Shown: positions 51,609 to 60,398 of the stretch, piece by piece
Layout of the letters: each line of letters begins with the position of its first letter
How positions within the stretch are numbered: the stretch's first letter is position 1
Assembly (NCBI GenBank): GCA_964568805.1
Contig: CAZMRW010000013.1
Span: 1-60,421, forward strand
Length of the DNA stretch: 60,421 nt
Direction of reading: 5' to 3'
DNA from: CAZMRW01 sp964568805
GTDB taxonomy: Bacteria; Pseudomonadota; Gammaproteobacteria; Methylococcales; Methylomonadaceae
Program-made: the position numbers and the translations under genes
Notes under the pieces: generated by a model
What the model was told of the DNA's origin: nothing
Databases searched by the model: none
What the model saw: the letters and a program-made list of their open reading frames with translations, nothing else

Positions 51609-52787
51609 TTACAACGCGTGGGTAAACTCTTGGATTAGAGCCGACAAGGTTACGATAAGCTGATTGATCTGATCGTCATCAATGATCAGAGGCGGCAGCA
51701 GACGAATGGTCCTTTCATTGGTGACATTAATTAATAAACCTTTCCTGAGCGCCATAATTACTAATCCGGCACAAGGCTGGTCAAGTTCAATGCCAATCAT
51801 CAAGCCCTTGTTGCGAATATCAACGATATGACCGTTGCCATGCAGTTTATCGCGAAATCCCGATAGGATCGCTCGGCCCTTTTGCTCGACTTGTTCTATC
51901 AGATGTTCGTCATCGATCGTTTCCAGGACGGCCAAAGCCGCGCTGCAGGCCAACAGATTGCCGCCAAAGGTGGAACCGTGAGCGCCGGGGGTCATAATGC
52001 CGGCGGCTTTACCGTGCGCAAGACAGGCGCCGATAGGAACACCGTTGCCTAGTGCTTTGGCCAATGTGCAGACATCGGGAGTGATGCTGTTATGCTGGAA
52101 AGCCAGGAACTTTCCGGTGCGGCCTATGCCGGTTTGTATTTCGTCCAGCATCATTAACAGTTGATGCCGGTCGCATAATTCACGTATCTGATTGAGGTAA
52201 TCGGGGGCAGGGATATTGACGCCACCTTCTCCCTGAACCGGTTCAACCAAAACGGCGACAATATTGCTGTGCTGCGTCAGCGCCTGTTTAATGGCATCGA
52301 TGTCGTTATAAGGCACCCGTATGAAACCCTCAACCAGCGGGGCAAAGCCCTGCTGAATTTTGGCATTTCCGGTAGCGCTTAACGTTGCCAGGGTGCGGCC
52401 GTGGAAACTTTTTTCCATGACGATGATCGCCGGCTTTTCCACGCCCTGTTCGTGACCATATTTGCGAGCCAGTTTGATCGCAGCTTCATTGGCTTCTGCG
52501 CCTGAATTGCAGAAAAATACGTTGTCCATACCGCATTTTTCTGTCAGCTTGTCAGCCAGGCGTTCCTGAACGGCAATGCCATAGAGATTGGATGTATGGA
52601 TCAGCGTTTCGCTTTGTTTGCAGACTGCTTTATGTATTGCAGGGTGAGCATGTCCGAGATTGCAAACGGCGATGCCGGCCACGGCATCAAGATAGCGGTT
52701 ATTGTCGCTATCCCATAACCATGCTCCTGAACCTCGTTCAAACGTTACCGGTAAGCGCCCATAGGTTTGCATAATATGGCTACTCAT
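51609..52787 (-). CDS. argD: Acetylornithine aminotransferase
   Basis: ArgD is a class III PLP transaminase that makes N-acetylornithine from N-acetylglutamate semialdehyde. The 392-residue product starts MSSHIMQTYGRLPVTF. It carries FCNSGAEANEAAIKLARKY near residue 98, MLDEIQTGIGRTGKF near residue 215 and the PLP-lysine region LAKALGNGVPIGA near residue 244. I chose the ATG at 52787; the upstream frame extension (29 codons) lacks resemblance. It is the first gene of argD-argF. Confidence 0.94.
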   Translation of the reverse strand: MSSHIMQTYGRLPVTFERGSGAWLWDSDNNRYLDAVAGIAVCNLGHAHPAIHKAVCKQSETLIHTSNLYGIAVQERLADKLTEKCGMDNVFFCNSGAEANEAAIKLARKYGHEQGVEKPAIIVMEKSFHGRTLATLSATGNAKIQQGFAPLVEGFIRVPYNDIDAIKQALTQHSNIVAVLVEPVQGEGGVNIPAPDYLNQIRELCDRHQLLMMLDEIQTGIGRTGKFLAFQHNSITPDVCTLAKALGNGVPIGACLAHGKAAGIMTPGAHGSTFGGNLLACSAALAVLETIDDEHLIEQVEQKGRAILSGFRDKLHGNGHIVDIRNKGLMIGIELDQPCAGLVIMALRKGLLINVTNERTIRLLPPLIIDDDQINQLIVTLSALIQEFTHAL

Positions 52788-52958
52788 TATTTTTGCCTGT
52801 AAACAAGAAAAGGCGGCAATCTGCCGCCCAGTAGAAAAATGTTCGATTATATGTTTGTATCCTGTCTCAGGCAAGAGCTGGTTTGGAACTTTTACTTTTT
52901 TAACCAGCTAAAACTTGATAAAATCAGTCAGTATTTATTTTTGTGGGTTTACAAAACA

Positions 52959-53279
52959 ATGAATGTCATCGAAAGAATTAAAGATCAGATTGAAAACAAT
53001 GCGGTCGTGCTTTATATGAAAGGCTCGCCGGAATTTCCGCAATGCGGCTTTTCCGGACAAACCGTGCAAATATTGGATGCGTGTGGCGCCAGGTACGCCT
53101 ATGTCAACATTTTTGAAGATCCGGAATTGCGCGAAGCGTTAAAAAGTTTTTCGAACTGGCCTACTTATCCGCAACTTTACATTTCAGGTGAGTTGGTTGG
53201 CGGCTGTGATATCGTTACCGATTTGTACCAAAAGGGTGAATTGGCTAAAATGCTGGCGGCAGCCAACGCCGTAGTATAA
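52959..53279 (+). CDS. grxD: Monothiol glutaredoxin GrxD
   Basis: GrxD is a CGFS-type glutaredoxin that carries [2Fe-2S] clusters and helps iron-sulfur assembly in the cytoplasm. The 106-residue product has the active site PQCGFSGQTVQIL near residue 28 and the glutathione-binding WPTYPQLYISGELVGGCDI near residue 68. I chose the ATG at 52959 (MNVIERIKDQIENNAVV), the usual family start. It is transcribed divergently from argD and is followed by a strong hairpin terminator. Confidence 0.93.
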   Translation: MNVIERIKDQIENNAVVLYMKGSPEFPQCGFSGQTVQILDACGARYAYVNIFEDPELREALKSFSNWPTYPQLYISGELVGGCDIVTDLYQKGELAKMLAAANAVV

Positions 53280-53317
53280 ACGGTTAACGTCAATCCGATT
53301 TTGCCGCTGAGGGCAGT

Positions 53318-53352
53318 GCGGTTCTTTATCATATGTCAAAGAACCGCATCTT
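53318..53352 (+). terminator. Intrinsic terminator of grxD
   Basis: GCGGTTCTTT (53318-53327) pairs perfectly with AAAGAACCGC (53338-53347), with a ten-base loop, then ATCTTTT. It lies 38 bases after the grxD stop. Confidence 0.8.
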
Positions 53353-53477
53353 TTGGAACATTTGATGTAAAAGCGGCCGCTCGCTAGGATTCAGAATTTT
53401 TGCGTCGTTAGACAGAATCCTGATGCGTCTGTTTTTCGCCGGATTTCCGGTTTTTCTTTCACTATCGGCATCAGGCT

Positions 53478-55391
53478 ATGAAGCTGTCAGACTCGCAAAC
53501 ATTTCTCCTGGCGTTGCTCTGCTTTGTAGCTGGCAGCCAGGCATATGCCGAAAACCCGAATCCCGCTTCGTCCCAGGTGCTGGCGCCGGGCTATGGCAGC
53601 CTGCAATTTTCTCCACCCGAGCCAGGCACTTACGATCTTCCACCGTTGGGTAAGGCTGCTGACGGAGAGGTGGTCGATACCGAGGGCAGATCGTTATCGC
53701 TTCACAGTTTAATGGGCGATAAGATCGTTTTGCTCAGTTTTATTTATTCAACCTGCAGTGATATCAATGGCTGTCCGCTGTCGACAGCGGTTTTACACAA
53801 AATAAAAAATCGCCTGAAAAAAGAGCCCGAGCTGGCGGATCGTTTACGGCTGATCACGCTTAGTTTTAATCCTGAACACGATACGCCCGGGATGATGAAA
53901 CAATATGGATCGGGCTTTCAGGACCAAGGCGTCGAATGGCATTTTCTCACGACGCGCTCGCAACGGGAATTATCGCCCATATTGGCCAGCTACAAGCAAA
54001 CCGTCCAGAAAGTTTACGATGCCGAAGGACAGGATACCGGAACATTCTCCCATAATCTGCGCGTTTATCTGATCGATCAGAATAAACAACTACGAAATAT
54101 TTACAGTGTTTCATTTTTGCATCCGGATACCTTGATCAACGATATCAAGACAGTAATGCAAGGATCGTCCAGGCAACTATCCGAACAACATGAAGACGGT
54201 GCGCCAGTATCCGTGTATTCAGCGGGCGACAACAAAGCAAACTATGAAAACAGGGATTATGAAACTCATTCAATGGCGATAGGCAAACGCAAGGGCAAGC
54301 CGGCCAATCTGCTCAAGTTGGCCGAAAAACCGCCCTTGGGACTCCCTAAAGTGCGGGTTCCGGCCAACAATCCCTTGACCAGAGATAAAATAAATCTTGG
54401 CCGCCAACTGTTTTACGATCGCCGTTTGTCGCTCAATAATACTTTTTCCTGCGCCATGTGCCATATTCCCGAGCAAGGCTTTACCAGCAATGAAATGGCG
54501 ACAGCCGTGGGAATCGAAGGGCGCACGGTCAGGCGTAATTCGCCCACTTTGTACAATGTCGCCTATTTAGAATCATTGTTTCACGATAGCCGTGAAACGA
54601 CGCTGGAACAGCAAGTCTGGTCGCCTTTGCTGGCGCATAATGAAATGGCCAATCCCTCTATCGGCTATGTCATCGAGAAAATCAGAAGGAGTGCCGGTTA
54701 CGCTAAACAGTTTCAGCGGGTATTCGGCCAAGGCCCCGGCATGGAGACAATCGGCATGGCGATTGCCAGCTATGAACGCACGCTAAATTCGGCCAATTCG
54801 CAATTTGACCGATGGTACTATGGTAATGACAAAAAAGCGCTGGATAAGCAGGCGCAACAGGGGTTTAAACTGTTTACCGGCAAGGCGCAGTGCTCGCAGT
54901 GTCACACCGTCACTGCCAAATATGCCTTGTTTACCGATAATGATGTGCACAATACCGGTATCGGCTATGCCGAAGCGATGGGGGGCGGTTCCGAACCGAC
55001 GCAGCGGGTCCAGGTGGCGCCCGGCGTATATGTCGATGTTGCCGCTAGCATTATACAGTCCGTTTCAGAATCAAAAGTCAATGATCTCGGCCGCTATGAA
55101 GTAACGCAAAAACCTGACGACCGGTGGAAATATAAAACGCCGTCGTTGCGCAATATCGCCTTGACCGCGCCCTATATGCACAATGGCAGCCTGACCACGT
55201 TGAAGGAAGTTGTCGAATTTTATAATCGCGGCGGCATCTCTAACGAAAATCTGGATCCGTTGATGAAGCCGTTACATTTGACAACGGACGAGATAGACGC
55301 GGTAACGGCTTTTTTATCGGCACTGACCGGAAATAATGTACCGGAACTGGTATCAGATGCGTATGCCGCGCCGATCGGCGATGTTGATTAA
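53478..55391 (+). CDS. SCO domain fused to diheme cytochrome c peroxidase
   Basis: A 637-residue two-domain secreted protein. A signal peptide (about residues 1-24, ending QAYA) precedes a SCO/thioredoxin-fold domain (about 50-230). Its usual CXXXC copper motif is replaced by STCSDINGCP (C93, C99, i.e. CX5C), though the later conserved histidine is kept (H192 in FSHNLRVYLID). The C-terminal part (about 290-625) is a MauG/CcpA-type diheme peroxidase with heme motifs CAMCH (C325) and CSQCH (C472) and the closing YKTPSLRNIALTAPYMHNGS. Heme attachment would use the Ccm system. Copper handling or peroxide reduction is plausible; the substrate is unknown. The ATG at 53478 has a weak ribosome binding site. 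Confidence 0.85.
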   Translation: MKLSDSQTFLLALLCFVAGSQAYAENPNPASSQVLAPGYGSLQFSPPEPGTYDLPPLGKAADGEVVDTEGRSLSLHSLMGDKIVLLSFIYSTCSDINGCPLSTAVLHKIKNRLKKEPELADRLRLITLSFNPEHDTPGMMKQYGSGFQDQGVEWHFLTTRSQRELSPILASYKQTVQKVYDAEGQDTGTFSHNLRVYLIDQNKQLRNIYSVSFLHPDTLINDIKTVMQGSSRQLSEQHEDGAPVSVYSAGDNKANYENRDYETHSMAIGKRKGKPANLLKLAEKPPLGLPKVRVPANNPLTRDKINLGRQLFYDRRLSLNNTFSCAMCHIPEQGFTSNEMATAVGIEGRTVRRNSPTLYNVAYLESLFHDSRETTLEQQVWSPLLAHNEMANPSIGYVIEKIRRSAGYAKQFQRVFGQGPGMETIGMAIASYERTLNSANSQFDRWYYGNDKKALDKQAQQGFKLFTGKAQCSQCHTVTAKYALFTDNDVHNTGIGYAEAMGGGSEPTQRVQVAPGVYVDVAASIIQSVSESKVNDLGRYEVTQKPDDRWKYKTPSLRNIALTAPYMHNGSLTTLKEVVEFYNRGGISNENLDPLMKPLHLTTDEIDAVTAFLSALTGNNVPELVSDAYAAPIGDVD

Positions 55392-55789
55392 CTTTGGGCG
55401 TTGGATGGTGCCGGGTTTCTGTTGATTTGGCTTGGACTCTGAAGCCAAACGATAGAACTCGTTATAAAATGTTTAAAGTTAACCATTTAATGGTACTATT
55501 TAAAAAAACTCTAAAAATTGAAGAATCGCCTTTGCTTACGGGATAAGGCTCGAAAGAGGGTTTCAAAAAATTAACCTGGACATAGCTCGCTATAGGCAAT
55601 GCCATTAGGTCAAGCCGTTCGTGGTGAGTGTGTCGAACCATGAACGGTTTAACCATTCGCACTTCGACAGGCTCAGGGCGAACGGTTAAACCTTAACTTA
55701 ACGCCATTGTCCCATCGTTGAGGATATTGTTAGAGATTACCCGAATACGGCATGACGGTTTGACTGCAATCAATTAAATCCGGATAGAC
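55392..55789. other. Intergenic region with palindromic repeat
   Basis: This 398-base stretch holds no supported gene; the open frames it contains lie over a dispersed repeat (55614-55692) and AT-rich DNA. The downstream metallophosphoesterase promoter is presumably in its right third. Confidence 0.5.
55614..55692. repeat. Palindromic GCCGTTCG...CGAACGG repeat
   Basis: GCCGTTCGTGGTGAG-TGTGTCGAACCATGAACGG is followed by CCATTCGCACTTCGACAGGC-TCAGGGCGAACGG. GTTCG/CGAAC pairs and the outer CCGTTCG (55615-55621) with CGAACGG (55679-55685) allow nested hairpins. Units reading GTGTCGAACCATGAACGG and CTTCGACAGGCTCAGGGCGAACGG are familiar interspersed repeats of many proteobacterial genomes. Confidence 0.7.
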
Positions 55790-56485
55790 ATGAATCACAA
55801 TCACAGAATCTTATTTGCCGGCGATCCGCACGGGAATTTTCAGCCGCTGATTGCCGCGGTTCGGGAATACCGACCAGAGGCGGTGGTCTTACTGGGGGAT
55901 TATGATCTGGAAATGCCTCTGGAAAACTATCTGCAGGATATTATCGGTTTGACCCAGATCTGGTGGATCGCCGGTAATCATGATTTTCAAACGCCGGGCA
56001 AATATCACAATCTGTTTCATTCATCGTTGGCAGACCGAGGTCTGCATTTAAAGGTCCGGGACATCGCCGGCGTCAGAATTGCCGGTTTGGGCGGCATTTT
56101 TTTAGGCCGTGTCTGGTATCCGCCTCAGAAACCCAAATGGATCAATAAACAACATTATCTCAATACGCAAACGGGGAATGCCAGAATGCCCGGCTTATCT
56201 CTAAAATACCGGTCGGCAATCTGGCATGATGAATTTGAGAGCTTGAAAAATCTGAAAGCCGATATTCTGGTCACCCATGAAGCGCCGGGATCACACCGGC
56301 ACGGATTTGCGGCAATAAGCGAATTGGGGGCGGCGATGGGTGTCAAGCATATTTTTCACGGCCATTTGCACGAAAATTATATGGGCACCATACGCAACAA
56401 TATCAAGGTCATCGGCGTCGCTGACAGGGCGGTAGCGGATTTGGTCGGCAATACGCTGAGCGACAAGTTTCTCAAAACCGGTTAA
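55790..56485 (+). CDS. Metallophosphoesterase
   Basis: A 231-residue calcineurin-like phosphoesterase. Metal-binding motifs appear in order: ILFAGDPHGNFQPL near residue 7, VVLLGDYDLE near residue 33, WIAGNHDFQTPG near residue 61, LVTHEAPGSHRHG near residue 161 and HIFHGHLHENY near residue 188. It resembles short-chain PphA-like or YfcE-type enzymes, but the substrate cannot be told. It converges with the DUF2064 gene, overlapping by four bases. Confidence 0.85.
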   Translation: MNHNHRILFAGDPHGNFQPLIAAVREYRPEAVVLLGDYDLEMPLENYLQDIIGLTQIWWIAGNHDFQTPGKYHNLFHSSLADRGLHLKVRDIAGVRIAGLGGIFLGRVWYPPQKPKWINKQHYLNTQTGNARMPGLSLKYRSAIWHDEFESLKNLKADILVTHEAPGSHRHGFAAISELGAAMGVKHIFHGHLHENYMGTIRNNIKVIGVADRAVADLVGNTLSDKFLKTG

Positions 56486-57132
56486 ACCTTAACCCTATTC
56501 AGAAAGGCCCCGGCGCGGACAATCAGCTTTCTATAGCGCAACAAATCCTCAGGCGTATCCAGGTCCCATTGCTCTTTCAGTTCACGGTATCGAAGGCGGC
56601 TTCGGCCGATACGGTTTCGGGTTTGCATGAGAATGTCCGACGTGCCCCAGGCCAGGCCTGCAAAAAGTTCAGGGCAGAGGCGTGATAAGCCGATCAACAC
56701 ATAACCGCCATCTTCGGCAGGCGACAACACGACGTCGTTGACTGCTAACGCGGTCAATGCATCCTCCAAATCCGTTTCCGTCAATGACGGACAATCGCAT
56801 CCCACAAGCAAGGCGCCCGAGTGGTCGGCTAATGCCGAACTGAACGCATTTTGCATGCGTTCTCCCAGATCCCGGCCTTGCTGCTGTTTCAGGCTTACGG
56901 GATAATCCGCGGTCGCCGCTGTAAAAAAAGGATGGTCGGTGTCCGGCGCACACCACAGCTGAACCGGGCATAATTGACCGGCAGTCGCCAATTCCAGCGT
57001 TCTGGTGCTGAGTTCGCGATGTAAGTCTGCCGCCTGATAGGCGGTTAAGTCCGGCATTAAACGGGTTTTTACCTGCCCTGGAACCGGCGCCTTACAGAAA
57101 ATCATTAAAATGCAATCAGGATAGGCGTACAT
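56482..57132 (-). CDS. DUF2064/TIGR04282 glycosyltransferase-like protein
   Basis: A 216-residue nucleotide-diphospho-sugar transferase-fold protein of the TIGR04282 family (rSAM/selenodomain-associated transferase 1). Motifs are FCKAPVPGQVKTRLMP near residue 12, LLVGCDCPSLTETDLEDAL near residue 104 and LSPAEDGGYVLIGLSR near residue 130. The role is unknown; the family often accompanies lipid or sugar modification genes, none of which is visible here. I chose the ATG at 57132 (MYAYPDCILMIF); 42 upstream codons have no resemblance. Confidence 0.8.
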   Translation of the reverse strand: MYAYPDCILMIFCKAPVPGQVKTRLMPDLTAYQAADLHRELSTRTLELATAGQLCPVQLWCAPDTDHPFFTAATADYPVSLKQQQGRDLGERMQNAFSSALADHSGALLVGCDCPSLTETDLEDALTALAVNDVVLSPAEDGGYVLIGLSRLCPELFAGLAWGTSDILMQTRNRIGRSRLRYRELKEQWDLDTPEDLLRYRKLIVRAGAFLNRVKV

Positions 57133-57713
57133 TGACTGGGTCGTTTGTTGGCGAGTGGTTAATCGGTTTTTATCACATTTATTCGTGGCGTAAGGCTTTA
57201 AACGGCATGAATAATCATTGCCAAACGTCCCATCACTCAAACGGCGGAGGTTAAGCACACGGTAGAGGTATTGTACGGCATGACCTTGTGTTGCAACATT
57301 AAGCCCGCATCGAATTTTCCCCGTTTAGGAACTATTTTCCGCCTATAACAGCATTCATAAAAACCATACAAGAGCGCATTGGTTGAAAACAACCAAATCT
57401 GCAAGTTGTTTCAACCAATGCTAAACGTTTCATGGAATTTAATATTTTATCTGATTGATAAAAACAAAGAATGAATTTCCCCCGTGGGGGCGATCACTAT
57501 ACCGGCTTTGGCGCTAATGGACTGACCCATCTTTGCTACCGGCTATAAATGAAGACATAATTTGGCATGTAGATTGCCTTGTATACAATTTGAATAAAAC
57601 AAGACTCTTTCAAAAATGATGGAAAAACCTCTTTAATCTTGTCACGAAAAGAGGGAATAATCCGCTATCTCGAAAGTCATGACTGCATGTCAGTCATCAT
57701 AACGGAGAATACC
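57133..57713. other. Upstream region and possible leader of mgtA
   Basis: This 581-base stretch separates the divergent DUF2064 gene from mgtA. It contains a long inverted repeat (listed separately) and a region just before mgtA (about 57540-57713) that looks like an untranslated leader. An in-frame TTG at 57639 opens a frame running into mgtA, but the ATG at 57714 has a better binding site. Known mgtA genes often have Mg2+-sensing leaders; no such motif could be recognised here by eye. Confidence 0.45.
57376..57421. promoter_or_regulatory. Long inverted repeat upstream of mgtA
   Basis: GCATTGGTTGAAAACAAC (57376-57393) pairs with GTTGTTTCAACCAATGC (57405-57421), a 17-bp stem with a single bulged A and an 11-base loop. 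It lies 293 bases before the mgtA ATG and 244 bases before the DUF2064 ATG. It may be an operator, an attenuator or a transcript end; the sequence does not decide. Confidence 0.5.
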
Positions 57714-60257
57714 ATGCCAAGGGCGCACCTGTCCGCGACGACAAATAACGATTCAGCTTTTTGGGCTTTTACCGTTGAACGACATCTGGAGCATCTGCAA
57801 AGCACGGCGCAGGGTTTGAGCTATGAGGAAGCGGGGGAACGCTTAAAGCGCTTAGGCGCCAACCGGTTGAACGGCAGGAAAAAAACGGGATACTGGCGTC
57901 TGTTTTTTGCCCAGTTCAAAAGTTCCATAATCCTGATTTTACTGTTTGCCACGGGATTATCTTTTTTCCTGCATGATAAAGTCGATGCCGTCATTATTCT
58001 GACCATTGTCTTGATCAGCGGCGTCCTGGGATTCTGGCAGGAAAAAGGCGCGACCGATGCCGTGGAAAAACTACTCGCGCTGGTGCAGATCAAGGTCACG
58101 GTACTTCGCGGCAATACCATATCAGAAGTTTCGGTTGATGAATTGGTTCCGGGCGATATCGTCGTGTTGAAAGCCGGAGACATCATTCCGGCCGATTGTC
58201 TGTTAGTTGCGGCCGATCATCTTTTCATCGATGAAGCCATGCTGACCGGCGAGAGTTATCCGGTCGAAAAATCTCCGGGCCTCGCCGCCGCCGATGCGCC
58301 GCTCGGCCAGCGCAGCAATGCCCTATGGATGGGAACGCATGTGCAAAGCGGCGAGGCGAAAGCGCTAGTTATTGCGACCGGACAACGTACCGAATTCGGC
58401 AAACTGTCCGGGCGCATCAAGCTCAAAGCGCCTGAAACCGATTTTGAACACGGCGTCAGACGTTTCGGCTATTTGCTGATGGAAGTCACGTTAATCCTGG
58501 TCATCCTCATTTTCGCCGTGAACGTTTATCTGCATAAACCGGTGATCGATTCCTTCCTGTTTGCGCTGGCGCTGGCCGTGGGCTTGACGCCGCAATTGTT
58601 GCCCGCGGTGATCAGCATCAATCTGGCGCATGGCGCCAAACGCATGGCCGCGGAAAAAGTCATCGTCAAACAACTGGCTTCCATCGAGAACTTCGGCAGC
58701 ATGAACGTCTTGTGTTCCGATAAAACCGGGACCTTAACCGAAGGCAAGATTCATCTGAAGGGCGCCCTGGATGCAAACGGCAACCCTAGCGACAAAGTCT
58801 CGCGATATGCTTATCTGAATTCCTTTTATGAAACCGGTTTCAATAATCCTATCGACGAATCGATCCGGAACTTTCGCCTATTCGATATCCGGGATTGCCG
58901 CAAATTAGCCGAAATTCCCTACGATTTTCATCGTAAGCGCTTGAGCATGCTGATTTCGGATTCAGGCGCGAGCGTTCTGATTACCAAAGGCGCGTTAATT
59001 AATGTGCTGGCCGTCTGCACGCATGTTGAGAACAGCGACGGTACCCTGACCGATATCGATGAGGTACGACAGTCGATTCAACAACGCTATGAAGCCTTCA
59101 GCGCTCAGGGCCTCCGCACCTTGGGCGTTGCCTATAAACCCCTGACTGAAGAACAAGGACCGGTTAAGGATGAAGAAAAGAACATGCGGTTTCTAGGTTT
59201 TCTGACCCTGTTCGATCCGCCTAAAGCCAACTGCGCTCAAACCATCGAGCAACTCAGTCAGCTGGGCGTCACGCTTAAAATCATCACCGGCGATAACCGT
59301 TTGGTTGCCGGAAATGTCAGCCAGCAATTGGGGCTGTCGGGATACAAAATCCTGACCGGTCCGGAAATCGAGAAAATGAGCGGAAACGCACTGATGAATC
59401 AGGTTGCCGAGGTGAATGTATTCGCCGAAGTCGAGCCCAACCAGAAGGAGCGGATTATCATCGCCCTGAAGAAAGCCGGTTTTGTGGTCGGTTATATGGG
59501 CGACGGCATTAACGATGTTTCCGCGCTGCATGCGGCCGATGTCGGCATTTCGGTCGATAGCGCGGCCGATGTCGCCAAGGAAACCGCCCAAATAGTCCTG
59601 CTGGAAAAAAATCTGGACGTGCTGGTCAAAGGCGTCAAGGAGGGCCGCGTCACCTTTGCCAACACGTTGAAATATGTTTTTATGGCCACCAGCGCCAATT
59701 TCGGAAATATGTTCAGCATGGCCGGCGCCTCGTTGTTCCTGCCTTTTTTGCCGTTATTGCCCAAGCAAATTCTGTTGACCAACCTGCTGACCGATTTTCC
59801 GGAAATGACCATCGCATCCGATAATGTGGACGCTGAAATGGTGATCCAACCCCGGCGCTGGGACATTCAATTCATTCGCAAATTCATGTTCACCTTCGGT
59901 ATCGTCAGTTCACTATTCGACTATCTCACCTTCGGTTTGCTGTTATGGCTAAAAGTACCCGTCGAGCAATTTCGCACCGGCTGGTTTCTGGAATCGGTGG
60001 TGTCGGCGGCCTTGATCGTCTTTGTCGTTCGCAGCAACAAGTCTGTATTCAGAAGCCGGCCCGGCAATTATCTGGTAAGCGCCACCTTAACGATTGTCGC
60101 TTTGACTTTAGCCTTACCCTATTTGCCATTTGCATCATTCATTGGCTTTCAGCCGCTTCCGTTAAAAATACTGGTTTTATTAGGGTGTATTGTTATTCTG
60201 TATATCGCGACGGCCGAAGCAGCGAAACGCATATTTTATCGTTTTAATAAAATTTGA
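57714..60257 (+). CDS. mgtA: Magnesium-translocating P-type ATPase MgtA
   Basis: MgtA imports Mg2+ at the expense of ATP in the inner membrane, typically when magnesium is low. The 847-residue product is full length for the family. It has LTGESYPVEK near residue 178, the phosphorylation motif CSDKTGTLTEGKIHL near residue 340, nucleotide-domain MGDGINDVSALHAADVGIS near residue 600, and the P-type IIIB-specific LLTNLLTDFPEMTIASDNVD near residue 685. I chose the ATG at 57714 with CGGAGA upstream; an in-frame TTG at 57639 or ATG at 57687 would lengthen the N-terminus. mgtE in the same window is a second Mg2+ transporter of a different class. Confidence 0.94.
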   Translation: MPRAHLSATTNNDSAFWAFTVERHLEHLQSTAQGLSYEEAGERLKRLGANRLNGRKKTGYWRLFFAQFKSSIILILLFATGLSFFLHDKVDAVIILTIVLISGVLGFWQEKGATDAVEKLLALVQIKVTVLRGNTISEVSVDELVPGDIVVLKAGDIIPADCLLVAADHLFIDEAMLTGESYPVEKSPGLAAADAPLGQRSNALWMGTHVQSGEAKALVIATGQRTEFGKLSGRIKLKAPETDFEHGVRRFGYLLMEVTLILVILIFAVNVYLHKPVIDSFLFALALAVGLTPQLLPAVISINLAHGAKRMAAEKVIVKQLASIENFGSMNVLCSDKTGTLTEGKIHLKGALDANGNPSDKVSRYAYLNSFYETGFNNPIDESIRNFRLFDIRDCRKLAEIPYDFHRKRLSMLISDSGASVLITKGALINVLAVCTHVENSDGTLTDIDEVRQSIQQRYEAFSAQGLRTLGVAYKPLTEEQGPVKDEEKNMRFLGFLTLFDPPKANCAQTIEQLSQLGVTLKIITGDNRLVAGNVSQQLGLSGYKILTGPEIEKMSGNALMNQVAEVNVFAEVEPNQKERIIIALKKAGFVVGYMGDGINDVSALHAADVGISVDSAADVAKETAQIVLLEKNLDVLVKGVKEGRVTFANTLKYVFMATSANFGNMFSMAGASLFLPFLPLLPKQILLTNLLTDFPEMTIASDNVDAEMVIQPRRWDIQFIRKFMFTFGIVSSLFDYLTFGLLLWLKVPVEQFRTGWFLESVVSAALIVFVVRSNKSVFRSRPGNYLVSATLTIVALTLALPYLPFASFIGFQPLPLKILVLLGCIVILYIATAEAAKRIFYRFNKI

Positions 60258-60272
60258 AAGGATAAATCTGCC

Positions 60273-60398
60273 ATGCAATTACAAAACACAAGTCTTACCA
60301 GGAAGTTGTCGACAGTATTGGTCTTTATCGGCCTTGTTTTATTGATCGGACATGAACTTGAACTCCACCTAAAGTGGACCCCGAAATCCGGACAGTAG
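60273..60398 (+). pseudogene. Start of a membrane protein gene, apparently cut by an IS end
   Basis: An ATG at 60273 with AAAGGAT upstream opens a 41-residue frame whose first 30 residues form a basic start and hydrophobic helix (TRKLSTVLVFIGLVLLIGHELE). The frame then enters sequence resembling the left end of an IS3-type element and stops. The original gene, downstream of mgtA and perhaps co-transcribed, seems truncated, but continuation beyond the window cannot be seen. Confidence 0.35.

Noticed and set aside
53423..53653. Short open frame overlapping the start of the SCO-peroxidase gene
   Set aside because: It runs out of frame over the signal peptide and SCO start of a clearly coding gene; the hydrophobic first 20 residues seem accidental.
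57639..57713. TTG-initiated extension of MgtA by 25 residues
   Set aside because: The ATG at 57714 has a clear CGGAGA site, while the TTG has none; kept only as a possible leader frame.
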